Part shown: positions 53,105-62,059 of the stretch, in pieces
Position numbering within the stretch: position 1 is the first letter of the stretch
How the letters are laid out: each line of letters begins with the position of its first letter
DNA from: Polycyclovorans sp964425915
GTDB lineage: Bacteria > Pseudomonadota > Gammaproteobacteria > Nevskiales > Nevskiaceae
NCBI GenBank assembly: GCA_964425915.1
Contig: CAYROO010000004.1
Coordinates: 186,001-250,000 of the forward strand
Length of the DNA: 64,000 nt
Direction: 5' to 3'
Notes under the pieces: model-generated
Told to the model about the DNA's origin: nothing
What the model saw: the letters and a program-made list of their open reading frames with translations, nothing else
The model's database searches: none
Translations under genes and position numbers: made by a program

Positions 53105-54892
53105 ATGAATCCCTTGCGTATCGGCTGTGCCTCCGCCTTTTGGGGCGACACGGCGACGGCGGCGCGGCAGTTGGTGATGCACGGCGCGGTGGATGTGTTG
53201 GTGTTCGATTATCTGGCCGAGATCACGATGTCGATTCTCGCGGCCAAGCGCATGCGGGACCCGCAGGCCGGGTATGCCGTCGACTTCGTGGACCACGTGA
53301 TGGCACCGCTGCTGCCCGAGATCCGTGCCCGTGGCATCCGTGTGGTCGCCAATGCCGGCGGGGTCAATCCGCTGGCCTGCAAGGCCGCCCTGGAGGCGGT
53401 CGCTGAGAAGGCAGGGATCGATCTCAAGGTGGCGGTGGTGCTCGGTGACGACCTGCTGCCGCGACGTCAGCAGTTTGCCGACCTTCGGCATTTGGATGAT
53501 GCTGCACAGGCACTGCCGCCGATGTTGGTGTCGATGAATGCCTACCTTGGGGCGCTGCCGATCGCTGCCGCCTGGCGTGCCGGTGCCGACGTCATCATCA
53601 CCGGCCGGTGCGTCGACTCTGCGGTGGTGCTGGGGCCTCTGATGGCGCACTTCGGCTGGGCCGAGACCGACTACGACCTTCTCGCCATGGGCAGTCTTGC
53701 CGGGCATATCATCGAGTGCGGTACGCAGTGCACCGGAGGTAACTTCACCGATTGGGCGTCGGTGGCGCCGGGATACGCCGACATGGGGTTCCCGATCATC
53801 GAATGCCAAGCCGATGGCCGGTTCGCGGTCACCAAGCCGGCCGGAACCGGCGGCCGCGTGACCGCCTTCACCGTCGGCGAGCAGATGCTCTACGAAATCG
53901 GCGATCCTCGCGCCTACCTGTTGCCTGATGTCAGCTGCGATTTCACCGCCGTGACCCTCACCGATCTCGGCGAGGACCGGGTCGCCGTAGCCGGCGCACG
54001 CGGGCAGGCGCCTACCGCCGACTACAAGGTGAGTGCCACCTATCCCGCCGGCTGGCGCTGTGCAGCACTGTTCATGATTGGTGGCCGGGACGCCGCGCAG
54101 AAGGGGCGGGCCAGTGCAACGGCGGTGGTGGAGAAGGTGCGTCGGCAGTTGCTGGACGCCGGCCAAGCCGATTTCTCCGGCGTCGACATTCACTGCATCG
54201 GCGCCGAGGAAAGCTACGGCCCACATGCAAGCGTGGCGGCCATGGCCACCCGCGAAGTGGTGGTCAAGATCGCCGTCCAGCACCCTGATGCCAAGGCGCT
54301 GAAGCTGTTTGCCCGCGAGATTGCCCAGGCAGCGACGGCGATGGCGCCCGGTTTTACCGGCTACTTCGGCGGTGGGCGGCCCGAACCCCACATGGTGCCG
54401 CGACTGTTTTCCACTCTGGTGCCGAAGGCGGAGGTCGCCGTTGAAGTGCACGTGGGCGAGCAGCGCCTGCCGGTCGCGATTCCGGCAGCGGGCGGCTTTG
54501 TTGCGCCCACCACAGGGGTCGAGGCGCCGCCGCCATCGCAGCCGACGACAGCGACGGTGCCCCTGATCCAACTGGCCGTCGCGCGCTCTGGCGACAAGGG
54601 CGACCATGCCAACATCGGGGTGATGGCGCGCGATCCCGCCTACGCGCCCTATATCGCCGCTGCGCTGTCGGCCGAGGCGGTGGCGGAATGGTTCGCCCAT
54701 GTATTGCGGGAAGGCGCCGGTGCGCCGGTGCAGCGCTGGTGGCTACCGGGCACCCATAGCTTGAACTTCCTGCTGCCCCATGCCCTCGGCGGTGGCGGCG
54801 CGGCATCCCTGCGCACCGACCCACAAGGCAAGGCCTTCGCGCAGATGTTGCTGGACTTTCCCGTGCCGGTTCCGGCATCGATGGTCGGCTGA
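53105..54892 (+). CDS. AtuA-like (acyclic terpene utilisation, DUF1446) protein
   Basis: 595 residues. N-terminal DUF1446 domain (about 1-450): GCASAFWGDTATAARQL, FDYLAEITMSILAAKR, VVANAGGVNPLACK, NAYLGALPIAAA, ITGRCVDSAVVLGPL, GHIIECGTQCTGGNF, VSCDFTAVTLTDLGEDRVAV. A C-terminal domain at about 480-590 (VARSGDKGDHANIGVMARD, then LPHALGGGGAASLRTDPQGKAFAQ) is the AtuA-like companion often fused here. It is needed for geraniol/citronellol catabolism in Pseudomonas, but no atuC/atuF carboxylase is nearby. Related proteins occur in other acyl-CoA pathways, so the substrate is open. Confidence 0.88.
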   Translation: MNPLRIGCASAFWGDTATAARQLVMHGAVDVLVFDYLAEITMSILAAKRMRDPQAGYAVDFVDHVMAPLLPEIRARGIRVVANAGGVNPLACKAALEAVAEKAGIDLKVAVVLGDDLLPRRQQFADLRHLDDAAQALPPMLVSMNAYLGALPIAAAWRAGADVIITGRCVDSAVVLGPLMAHFGWAETDYDLLAMGSLAGHIIECGTQCTGGNFTDWASVAPGYADMGFPIIECQADGRFAVTKPAGTGGRVTAFTVGEQMLYEIGDPRAYLLPDVSCDFTAVTLTDLGEDRVAVAGARGQAPTADYKVSATYPAGWRCAALFMIGGRDAAQKGRASATAVVEKVRRQLLDAGQADFSGVDIHCIGAEESYGPHASVAAMATREVVVKIAVQHPDAKALKLFAREIAQAATAMAPGFTGYFGGGRPEPHMVPRLFSTLVPKAEVAVEVHVGEQRLPVAIPAAGGFVAPTTGVEAPPPSQPTTATVPLIQLAVARSGDKGDHANIGVMARDPAYAPYIAAALSAEAVAEWFAHVLREGAGAPVQRWWLPGTHSLNFLLPHALGGGGAASLRTDPQGKAFAQMLLDFPVPVPASMVG

Positions 54893-54959
54893 TGTTGCCG
54901 GCAGCCATCGGGCTGGGGACAATTGCGCCCCGCCATTCCCCCGCTTCAAGCCGCGCGAT

Positions 54960-55658
54960 ATGAACGAACTACAACCCTTGCTCGACAACAATGCCCGCTG
55001 GTCAGACGGCGCGGTCGCACGCGACCCCGAGTTCTTCAAGCGCCTGCAGCGTCAACAGGCCCCGGAATACCTGTGGATTGGCTGCTCGGACTCGCGCGTG
55101 CCGGCCAACGACATTGTCGGCCTGCTGCCGGGCGAGCTTTTCGTGCATCGCAACGTCGCCAATGTGGTCCCGCATTCGGATGTGAACTGCCAGTCGGTGA
55201 TCCAATTTGCGGTGGATGCGCTCAAGGTCAAGCACATCATGGTGGTCGGCCACTATGGCTGTGGCGGTGTGCAGGTGGCGCTGGAGGGGCGTCGTATCGA
55301 AGGGGTGGTGGACTATTGGCTGGGCCACGTCCGCGATATTGCCGGCCGTTACAAGCCGCTGCTGGAAGCCGAGTCCGATCCCTATCAACGGGCCACCCTG
55401 CTGGTCGAGCTGAATGTCCTCGAGCAGGCGCTGAATGTCTGCTATTCGTCTGTGGTACAGGATGCCTGGGCGCGCGGGCAGCCCTTGGCCGTGCATGGCT
55501 GGGTGTACAGCCTCGCCGATGGCCGGGTGCGTCAGCTGGGGCTTTCGGCCAGCACCCCGGAAGCGGTCAAGGGGCTGCGTGAGACGGCGCTGGAACGCAT
55601 CCTGGCGGCGCGCGAAGCCCATCGCGCGGCCCGTCAGACACGGCAGGCTGGCGCTTGA
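54960..55658 (+). CDS. can: Beta-class carbonic anhydrase
   Basis: 232 residues. Zinc ligands C42 (IGCSDSRVPAN, with Asp-Arg dyad), H98 and C101 (VGHYGCGGV) sit at the same numbers as in E. coli Can, and NLLPGELFVHRNVANVV-like LPGELFVHRNVAN precedes. It hydrates CO2 to bicarbonate for carboxylases. ATG 54960 gives that E. coli numbering; the longer frame is rejected. Its end overlaps the promoter of the ETF genes. Confidence 0.95.
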   Translation: MNELQPLLDNNARWSDGAVARDPEFFKRLQRQQAPEYLWIGCSDSRVPANDIVGLLPGELFVHRNVANVVPHSDVNCQSVIQFAVDALKVKHIMVVGHYGCGGVQVALEGRRIEGVVDYWLGHVRDIAGRYKPLLEAESDPYQRATLLVELNVLEQALNVCYSSVVQDAWARGQPLAVHGWVYSLADGRVRQLGLSASTPEAVKGLRETALERILAAREAHRAARQTRQAGA

Positions 55659-55662
55659 CACT

Positions 55663-55692
55663 TTGAGACCCACGGCATCAACGCCGTACAAT
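55663..55692 (+). promoter_or_regulatory. Promoter of the ETF-QO gene
   Basis: -35 TTGAGA (55663-55668), 18-nt spacer, -10 TACAAT (55687-55692), about 60 bp before ATG 55753. A nearer-consensus TTGACA at 55655-55660 is too far (26 nt) to pair with this -10. Confidence 0.6.
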
Positions 55693-55752
55693 ATCGGGCT
55701 GTCGCGCGGCCCTACCGCCTTTTCTTCGTGATTCGAGGTTGCCCCCAGAACC

Positions 55753-57408
55753 ATGAGTATTGAACGTGATGTGATGGAGTACGACGTGGTCGTCGTTGGT
55801 GCCGGCCCTTCCGGCCTTGCCGCCGCCATTCGACTCAAGCAGAAGGCGGCCGAAGCGGGCCGTGAGCTGGCGGTCTGTCTGGTCGAGAAAGGCTCGGAAG
55901 TTGGCGCTCACATCCTCTCTGGTGCGGTGTTCGAGCCGCGTGCACTGAATGAACTGTTCCCGGACTGGAAGGCGCAGGGTGCGCCGCTGAAGTCCGCCGT
56001 CGTGGGCGATGAGATGCACCTGCTGAGGTCGCCGCAGAGTGCCTTCAAGTTCCCCAACTGGATGGTCCCCAAGACCATGCACAACGATGGCAACTATGTC
56101 ATCTCACTGGGTCGTCTCTGCCGCTGGCTGAGCGAGCAGGCGGATGCGCTCGGTGTCGAGATCTATCCCGGCTTTGCCGCGCAGGAAGTGCTGATCGACG
56201 ACACCGGCGTGGTGCGTGGCGTGCAGGTTGGCGATATGGGGGTTGATCGTGAAGGTCAGCCTAAGTCCGATTTCACACCGGGCATCGAGCTGCGCGCCAA
56301 GTACACCCTGTTTGCCGAAGGCTGCCGCGGTCATCTCGGCAAGCGCCTGATCCAGCAGTACCAGCTGGACGACGAGGCCGACCCTCAGCATTACGGCATT
56401 GGCATCAAGGAGGTCTGGGAAATCCCGGCCGAGAAGCATCAGGAAGGGCTGGTGGTGCATGGTGCTGGGTGGCCGCTCAACGACGCCAACCCTGGCGGCT
56501 GGTTTCTCTATCACGGCGAGAACCAGCAGGTCTACGTCGGTCTGATCGTCGATCTGTCCTACGAAAACCCATGGCTGTCACCGTTCGATGAGTTCCAGCG
56601 CCTCAAGCATCATCCGGTGCTGGCGGCGCATCTGGAGGGCGGCAAACGTCTCAGTTACGGCGCCCGTGCCATCAGCAAGGGCGGCTTCAACTCCCTGCCG
56701 AAGATGGTGTTCCCGGGCGGCGCTTTGATCGGCTGCGACCTCGGCACCATGAACTTCTCCAAGATCAAGGGCAGCCACACCGCGCTCAAGTGCGGCATGC
56801 TCGCCGGCGAAGCCTATGCCGACGCCCTGTTCAAGGGCGCCGAGGGTGGCGATGCGCTGCAGGCCTATCCGGAGGCGTTCAAGGCGAGCTGGCTGTGGGA
56901 TGAACTGTATCGCAGCCGCAATTTCGGCCCGGCAATTCACAAGTTTGGCGCGGTGATCGGCGGCGCCATCAACTTCATCGACCAGAACATTTTCAACGGC
57001 AAGGCGCCGTGGACACTGCACGACCGCACGCCGGACCACAGCACCCTGAAGCCGGCCAGTGCGTCGCCGCGGATTGACTATCCCAAGCCCGACGGCAAGC
57101 TGAGCTTCGACAAGTTGTCCTCGGTGTTCCTGTCTTCGACCAACCACGAAGAAGAACAGCCGGTGCACCTCAAGCTGGCGGATCCGAGCATTCCCATCAG
57201 CCGCAACCTGCCGATGTATGGTGAGCCGGCGCAGCGTTACTGTCCTGCCGGCGTCTACGAGGTGGTGGGCGAGGGCAGCGAGCAGCGCTTCCAGATCAAT
57301 GCGCAGAACTGCGTCCACTGCAAGACCTGCGACATTAAGGATCCTGCGCAGAACATCACCTGGGTGGCGCCCGAAGGCGGCGGCGGCCCGAATTACGCGG
57401 GGATGTAA
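55753..57408 (+). CDS. Electron-transfer flavoprotein-ubiquinone oxidoreductase
   Basis: 551 residues; inner-membrane FAD and [4Fe-4S] enzyme passing electrons from reduced ETF to ubiquinone. FAD motif VVGAGPSGLAAAIRLKQ at about 15-31, GAHILSGAVFEPRAL, GWFLYHGENQQVYVGLIVDLSY (quinone-binding region) and GCDLGTMNFSKIKGSHTALKCG. C-terminal cluster ligands in RYCPAGVYEV and NCVHCKTCDIKDP (quoted in parts). It stands directly ahead of etfB and etfA, making a complete electron route from acyl-CoA dehydrogenases. Confidence 0.96.
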   Translation: MSIERDVMEYDVVVVGAGPSGLAAAIRLKQKAAEAGRELAVCLVEKGSEVGAHILSGAVFEPRALNELFPDWKAQGAPLKSAVVGDEMHLLRSPQSAFKFPNWMVPKTMHNDGNYVISLGRLCRWLSEQADALGVEIYPGFAAQEVLIDDTGVVRGVQVGDMGVDREGQPKSDFTPGIELRAKYTLFAEGCRGHLGKRLIQQYQLDDEADPQHYGIGIKEVWEIPAEKHQEGLVVHGAGWPLNDANPGGWFLYHGENQQVYVGLIVDLSYENPWLSPFDEFQRLKHHPVLAAHLEGGKRLSYGARAISKGGFNSLPKMVFPGGALIGCDLGTMNFSKIKGSHTALKCGMLAGEAYADALFKGAEGGDALQAYPEAFKASWLWDELYRSRNFGPAIHKFGAVIGGAINFIDQNIFNGKAPWTLHDRTPDHSTLKPASASPRIDYPKPDGKLSFDKLSSVFLSSTNHEEEQPVHLKLADPSIPISRNLPMYGEPAQRYCPAGVYEVVGEGSEQRFQINAQNCVHCKTCDIKDPAQNITWVAPEGGGGPNYAGM

Positions 57409-57465
57409 GACGGTCTGTCCCGCGTCCCCGATTTCACAGAACCCTTTGATCCAGTAGAGAGGCCC

Positions 57466-58212
57466 ATGAAAGCACTCGTAAGCGTCAAGCGCGCCGTGGA
57501 CTACAACGTCCGCATCCAGGTCAAGCCCGATGGCTCGGGCGTTGTGACCGATGGCGTCAAGCACTCGATGAACCCCTTCGATGAAATCGCCATGGAAGAA
57601 GCGGTCCGCCTGAAGGAAAAGGGCGTGGTCACGGAAATCGTGGCGGTGACCATCGGTGGCGCGAAGAATGAAGAGACTCTGCGTACAGCGCTGGCGTTTG
57701 GCGCCACCCGCGCCATCCACGTCAAGGAAGAAGGCGAAGTTCAGCCACTGACCGCGGCACGGGCCCTGGCGGCGGTGTTCAAGAAGGAAGGCGCACAGTT
57801 GCTGCTCTGCGGCAAGCAGGCCATCGACGATGACGCCAACCAGACCGGCCAGATGACTGCAGCGCTGCTCGACGCGCCGCAGGCGACCTTTGCCTCCAAG
57901 GTGGAGATTGCGGATGGCAAGGCCACCGTGACCCGCGAAGTGGATGCCGGTCTGGAGACGCTGGAAGTGGACCTGCCGGCGGTCATCACCACCGACCTGC
58001 GCCTCAATGAGCCGCGCTACCTCAAGTTGCCCGACATCATGAAGGCCAAGCGCGTGCAGATTGAAGGCACCAGCTTCGCCGACCTGGGTGTGGAAGCTGC
58101 GGCTGCGATCAAGGTCACCAAGACTGCGCCGCCGCCCAGCCGTTCCAAGGGCGTCATGGTCAAGACCGTTGACGAACTGGCTGCCATGCTCAAGGAAAAG
58201 GGCCTGGTCTAA
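57466..58212 (+). CDS. etfB: Electron transfer flavoprotein, beta subunit
   Basis: 248 residues: MKALVSVKRAVDYNVRIQVK, MNPFDEIAMEEAVRLKE, the AMP-binding CGKQAIDDDANQTGQMTAALL, and EVDLPAVITTDLRLNEPRYLKLPDIMKAK at about 166-195 (the recognition loop partly). Binds AMP and partners EtfA. Starts 57 bp after ETF-QO and precedes etfA. Confidence 0.96.
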   Translation: MKALVSVKRAVDYNVRIQVKPDGSGVVTDGVKHSMNPFDEIAMEEAVRLKEKGVVTEIVAVTIGGAKNEETLRTALAFGATRAIHVKEEGEVQPLTAARALAAVFKKEGAQLLLCGKQAIDDDANQTGQMTAALLDAPQATFASKVEIADGKATVTREVDAGLETLEVDLPAVITTDLRLNEPRYLKLPDIMKAKRVQIEGTSFADLGVEAAAAIKVTKTAPPPSRSKGVMVKTVDELAAMLKEKGLV

Positions 58213-58266
58213 ACCGTATTGGCCGCTGCGGCCACAGGCTGGCCGCGCGCAAGAAGGAGTATCGAG

Positions 58267-59202
58267 ATGAGCAAGATTCTGGTTGTCGCCGACCACGCTG
58301 ATGGCAAGCTGAACGCGGGCGTGGCGAAGACGATGTCCGCCGCCCAACAGATTGGTGGCGACGTGCATGTGTTGGTTCTGGCCGCCGACGGCAAGGGCGT
58401 TGGCGAGCAGGCGGCCAAACTGGCCGGCGTGGGCAAGGTGCTGGTGGTGGATAACGCCGCCAACGCGCAGCCGATGGCTGCCGTACTGGCGCCGCAGATC
58501 GTCGAGGTTGCCAAGGATGGCTACACGCACGTGCTGGTGTCCGGCAATACCTTTGGCAAGGATCTGGCCCCGCGCGTCGCCGCGTTGCTCGGCGTGCCGC
58601 AGGTGTCTGACGTGATGGCGGTGCACAGCGCCACCACGTTCGACCGGCCGATTTACGCCGGCAATGCCATCACCACGGTCGAGGTTCCGGCGGGCACCAT
58701 GGTGGCCACCGTGCGTCTGGCGTCGTTCAATGCCGTGGCTGCCGACAACAGCGCTGAAGTGGCGTCCCTGAGCGTTTCCGCCGCGCTGCCGGGCCACACC
58801 CGCTACAAGGGGCTGGAAGCGCAGAAATCGGAACGTCCCGACCTGCAGAGTGCTGCCCGGGTGGTATCGGGTGGCCGCGCGCTGGGCTCCTCCGAGAACT
58901 TCAAGGTCATCTTCGACTTTGCCGACAAGATCGGAGCCGGCGTCGGCGCCTCGCGTGCGGCGGTCGATTCGGGTTACGTGCCCAACGACATGCAGGTCGG
59001 GCAGACCGGCAAGATCATTGCCCCCGAACTGTATGTGGCGGCGGGCATCTCTGGTGCCATTCAGCACTTGGCGGGCATCAAGGATGCCAAGACCATTGTC
59101 GCCATCAACAAGGATGCGGAAGCCCCCATCTTCGAAGTGGCCGATATCGGCTTGGTGGGTGACCTGTTCACCGTGCTGCCGGAACTTCAGGGCAAGCTCT
59201 AA
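58267..59202 (+). CDS. etfA: Electron transfer flavoprotein, alpha subunit
   Basis: 311 residues from ATG 58267, beginning MSKILVVADHADGKLN. The FAD-binding C-terminal domain shows RPDLQSAARVVSGGRALGSSENF, GASRAAVDSGYVPNDMQVGQTGKIIAPELYVAAGISGAIQHLAG (quoted in part) and KDAEAPIFEVADIGLVGDLF. Carries the FAD that accepts electrons from acyl-CoA dehydrogenases. Followed by a terminator-like hairpin. Confidence 0.96.
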   Translation: MSKILVVADHADGKLNAGVAKTMSAAQQIGGDVHVLVLAADGKGVGEQAAKLAGVGKVLVVDNAANAQPMAAVLAPQIVEVAKDGYTHVLVSGNTFGKDLAPRVAALLGVPQVSDVMAVHSATTFDRPIYAGNAITTVEVPAGTMVATVRLASFNAVAADNSAEVASLSVSAALPGHTRYKGLEAQKSERPDLQSAARVVSGGRALGSSENFKVIFDFADKIGAGVGASRAAVDSGYVPNDMQVGQTGKIIAPELYVAAGISGAIQHLAGIKDAKTIVAINKDAEAPIFEVADIGLVGDLFTVLPELQGKL

Positions 59203-59238
59203 GGGCCTGCCCCGGATCGGGGACGCAGGCGGTACGCT

Positions 59239-59264
59239 ACGAGGGCCGGGCAACCGGCCCTCGT
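59239..59264 (+). terminator. Hairpin after etfA
   Basis: ACGAGGGCCGG (59239-59249), GCAA tetraloop, CCGGCCCTCGT (59254-59264): a perfect 11-bp stem followed by CATTTG. The stem is very stable but the T-tail is poor, so it may attenuate instead of fully stopping transcription into the SDR gene. Confidence 0.65.
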
Positions 59265-59284
59265 CATTTGCGAAGGATTCGACT

Positions 59285-60148
59285 ATGCCGTACCAGTCTG
59301 TTTTTGCACCTGAGCTGTTCCGCGACCAGGTCATTCTGATCACCGGCGGCGGTTCCGGCATTGGACGCTGTACCGCCCATGAGCTGGCGGCCCTGGGTGC
59401 GCGGGTGGTGATCACCGGACGCAAACGCGACAAGCTGGAGGCCACGGTCGCGGAAATCGAGGCCGACGGCGGGCGTGCCAGCGCCTACACCTTCGATATT
59501 CGCGATGAGATCGCGGTGAAGGCGGCGGTGCGCCAGATTCTGCAGGATCACGGCGCGCTGCATGGCCTGGTCAACAATGCCGGCGGGCAGTACCCGATGC
59601 CGCTGGAGTACATCGGTAAAAAGGGCTGGGAAGCGGTGGTGGCCAACAACCTCACCGGCGGCTTCCTGGTTGCCCGCGAGTGCTACACCCAATGCTTCAA
59701 GCGCCAGGGCGGCGCCATCGTCAACATGCTGGCTGACATGTGGGGTGGCATGCCCAACATGGGGCATTCCGGCGCTGCGCGTGCGGGCATGATGAACTTC
59801 ACCGAAACCGCCGCCACTGAGTGGGGGGTATCCGGCGTCCGCGTCAATGCCGTGGCACCCGGTTATATCGCCAGCTCCGGCATGGACCATTACGATCCTC
59901 GCTTTGCGCGCGAGGTGATCCCCAAGCTCAAGTCGATGGCGCCGCTGAAGCGCATGGCCGAGGAAGCCGAAGTCAGCGCGGCCATTGTGTTTCTGTTGAG
60001 CCCCGGCGCCGCCTTCATCACCGGCACCTGTATCAAGATCGACGGCGGATCCGGCCTCAGTGCCAAGGCCTTTCCGATGCTCGACCACCAGAACTCCCGC
60101 CCGTTTCAGGGTTTCCACCGCGCCTTCAAGCCCAAGGCCGTTATCTGA
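59285..60148 (+). CDS. Short-chain dehydrogenase, peroxisomal trans-2-enoyl-CoA reductase (PECR)-like
   Basis: 287 residues from ATG 59285. NADPH motif LITGGGSGIGRCTAHEL and VVITGRKRDK. VNNAGGQYPMPLEYIG and NNLTGGFLVAREC follow. In place of the usual SDR YxxxK, the sequence is GHSGAARAGMMNFTE, as in the PECR group of enoyl-CoA and dienoyl-CoA reductases, which lack the catalytic Tyr. It therefore probably acts on an unsaturated acyl-CoA, consistent with its place next to the ETF genes. The C-terminus has an extra family-like FQGFHRAFKPKA. Confidence 0.88.
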   Translation: MPYQSVFAPELFRDQVILITGGGSGIGRCTAHELAALGARVVITGRKRDKLEATVAEIEADGGRASAYTFDIRDEIAVKAAVRQILQDHGALHGLVNNAGGQYPMPLEYIGKKGWEAVVANNLTGGFLVARECYTQCFKRQGGAIVNMLADMWGGMPNMGHSGAARAGMMNFTETAATEWGVSGVRVNAVAPGYIASSGMDHYDPRFAREVIPKLKSMAPLKRMAEEAEVSAAIVFLLSPGAAFITGTCIKIDGGSGLSAKAFPMLDHQNSRPFQGFHRAFKPKAVI

Positions 60149-60156
60149 GATCGCCC

Positions 60157-61254
60157 ATGCCCACCACCAAGAAAGCCGCCAGCCGTGCATCCGCCAAACC
60201 CAAGGCCTCCAAGGCTTCGACCCGCACCGCCACGCGCTCGCCCAAGGCGACCGCCATGCTGGAAGCGCATGTCGCCTGGTGGCGGACACGGCTGACCGAT
60301 GACGCGATGCTGGAGGCCTGGATGCGCCTTGAGCTCGACCGCATCCTCGCCGACGCGGCGCAACTCAAACTCAAGGAGGTGGTGAGTGCCGCGCAGATCA
60401 AGGCGGTGGCGAAGCGCTATGCGGTCGATCTGGACCTCAAGGGCGGGATTCCCGAGCTGGTCAGCAACGTCGCCCGTGCGCTTTACAACTCCCCGGCGCA
60501 CGATAAGACGCGCATCGTCGACGTGCTGCCTGAGCCGCATTTCCTGGACATGCTGGACAAGGCCCTGGAGCTAGAGGCCTTGCGGGCCGACCTGGTGCGG
60601 GGCGTTGCCGCGACGCCGATCTTCACCGCGTTTGCCTCCGACCTGCTCTACAACGGCATTCGCGACTACGTGACCTCACAGAGCGAGGTGGCCCAGCGCA
60701 TCCCCGGTGCGAGCTCGATGATGAAGCTCGGCAAGAGTGTGTTGAACCGGGCCCGTCCGGACCTGGAGAACACTGTGGAGCAGGGTCTGCGCAAGTACAT
60801 CAGCCGCACCGTGGAGGCAACCGCGCACCAGAGTGCCGAGCTGCTGATCAAGCGGCTCGACAGCCACACCCTGCGCGGGATGGCGCTGGAGATCTGGCAG
60901 GGGCTGAAGACAACGCCGATTGGGCACTTCAAGCGGGAGATCCGCCAGCTGGACATGGAAGAAGGCTTCGTGCTCGGCTACGCCTACTGGGGCGCGCTAC
61001 GCAAGACGCCTTACTTCATTGCTCTGCTCGATGCGGGTATCGACAGTTTCTTCAAGCAGTATGGTGACGAGACGCTGACGGCTCTGTTGGACGATCTGGG
61101 CATTACCGAGGACATGATGATCGCTGAAGGGATGCGGTTCGCACCGCCAGTCATCAAGGCCTTGTCGAAGAAGAAGCTGTTGGATCCGGTGATCACGCGA
61201 CAGCTGCAGGACTTCTACGATTCGCCGGAGGTCGCGGCCATACTCGATGCATAA
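60157..61254 (+). CDS. Unknown protein with Lys/Ala-rich tail, downstream of the PECR-like gene
   Basis: 365 residues from ATG 60157. The first 30 residues are a low-complexity Lys/Ala/Ser/Thr tail (MPTTKKAASRASAKPKASK) resembling the tails of histone-like or phasin-like proteins. The rest is largely helical and acidic-basic mixed, for instance AHVAWWRTRLTDDAMLEAWMRLELDRI, VASDLLYNGIRDYVTSQSE and LLDDLGITEDMMIAEGMRFAPPVI. No enzyme motif is seen. It begins 8 bp after the PECR-like gene, so it is likely in the same unit and may relate to acyl-CoA or polymer granule handling; that is speculation. Confidence 0.6.
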   Translation: MPTTKKAASRASAKPKASKASTRTATRSPKATAMLEAHVAWWRTRLTDDAMLEAWMRLELDRILADAAQLKLKEVVSAAQIKAVAKRYAVDLDLKGGIPELVSNVARALYNSPAHDKTRIVDVLPEPHFLDMLDKALELEALRADLVRGVAATPIFTAFASDLLYNGIRDYVTSQSEVAQRIPGASSMMKLGKSVLNRARPDLENTVEQGLRKYISRTVEATAHQSAELLIKRLDSHTLRGMALEIWQGLKTTPIGHFKREIRQLDMEEGFVLGYAYWGALRKTPYFIALLDAGIDSFFKQYGDETLTALLDDLGITEDMMIAEGMRFAPPVIKALSKKKLLDPVITRQLQDFYDSPEVAAILDA

Positions 61255-61303
61255 GGCTTTGCCACATCGCTGCGCCCGAAACGGTGGTTGATCGGGGCGG
61301 CTG

Positions 61304-61966
61304 GTGATCCGTCGACTGCCACGGTGGGTGGAGATTGGCGGCTTCTGTCTGGCCGGCATTGCCGGCTTCGTCAATGCCATCGGCTTACTGGGCTTCCAGC
61401 ATCAGGCTGTCTCCCATCTGACCGGCACCTCGACGCTGCTGGGGGTCGCCGTGGTCGGCTTGCAGTGGCAGCACAGCGCCCACCTGCTGGGCATCCTGAT
61501 GGCCTTTGTGGTCGGGGCGGCGCTCAGTGGCATGATCATCAATAACGCCGTGCTGCGACTTGGGCGCCGCTACAGTGCTGCATTGCTGCTGGAAGCAGGG
61601 TTGTTGTTGGCCGCCATGCTGAGCCTGCTGATGGGCTCGAACATGGGGCAGTTTCTGGCCTCCGCCGCCTGTGGATTGCAGAACGGCATGGTCAGCACCT
61701 ATAGCGGGGCCATCGTGCGGACCACTCATGTCTCCGGACTGTTCACAGACCTCGGGACCATGCTGGGCGCCCGTCTGCGAGGCCACGCACTTGATCGTCG
61801 GCGTTTCGCACTCTATGGCGTGTTGATTGCCGGCTTCATTCTCGGAGGGGTGGCTGGCGCTTGGGGTTTTCTTCGATACGGCTTCTGGGCCCTGCTCGTA
61901 CCGACCGTGGCAGCGACGGCGCTGGCAGCCCTTTATGAGGTTTATCGACTGCGGCAGCAGCATTAA
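61304..61966 (+). CDS. DUF1275 (YoaK-like) membrane protein
   Basis: 220 residues from GTG 61304 and about six hydrophobic segments. Family motifs are GFVNAIGLLGFQHQAVSHLTGTST near the start and CGLQNGMVSTYSGAIVRTTHVSGLFTDLG (middle, quoted in pieces). The family is widespread and its function is unknown, probably transport. Confidence 0.85.
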   Translation: MIRRLPRWVEIGGFCLAGIAGFVNAIGLLGFQHQAVSHLTGTSTLLGVAVVGLQWQHSAHLLGILMAFVVGAALSGMIINNAVLRLGRRYSAALLLEAGLLLAAMLSLLMGSNMGQFLASAACGLQNGMVSTYSGAIVRTTHVSGLFTDLGTMLGARLRGHALDRRRFALYGVLIAGFILGGVAGAWGFLRYGFWALLVPTVAATALAALYEVYRLRQQH

Positions 61967-62059
61967 CGACGAGTTCAGGCACATCGCGCGAGGATGAGCC
62001 CGACGTCTCTGGCGTCCGTTTCATTCAATCAGGGCGATCACGACCCAGGAGAGCGAACC

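Noticed and set aside
56578..59445. A 955-codon minus-strand open frame
   Set aside because: It runs opposite ETF-QO, etfB and etfA, which are unambiguous; composition is that of an antisense shadow.
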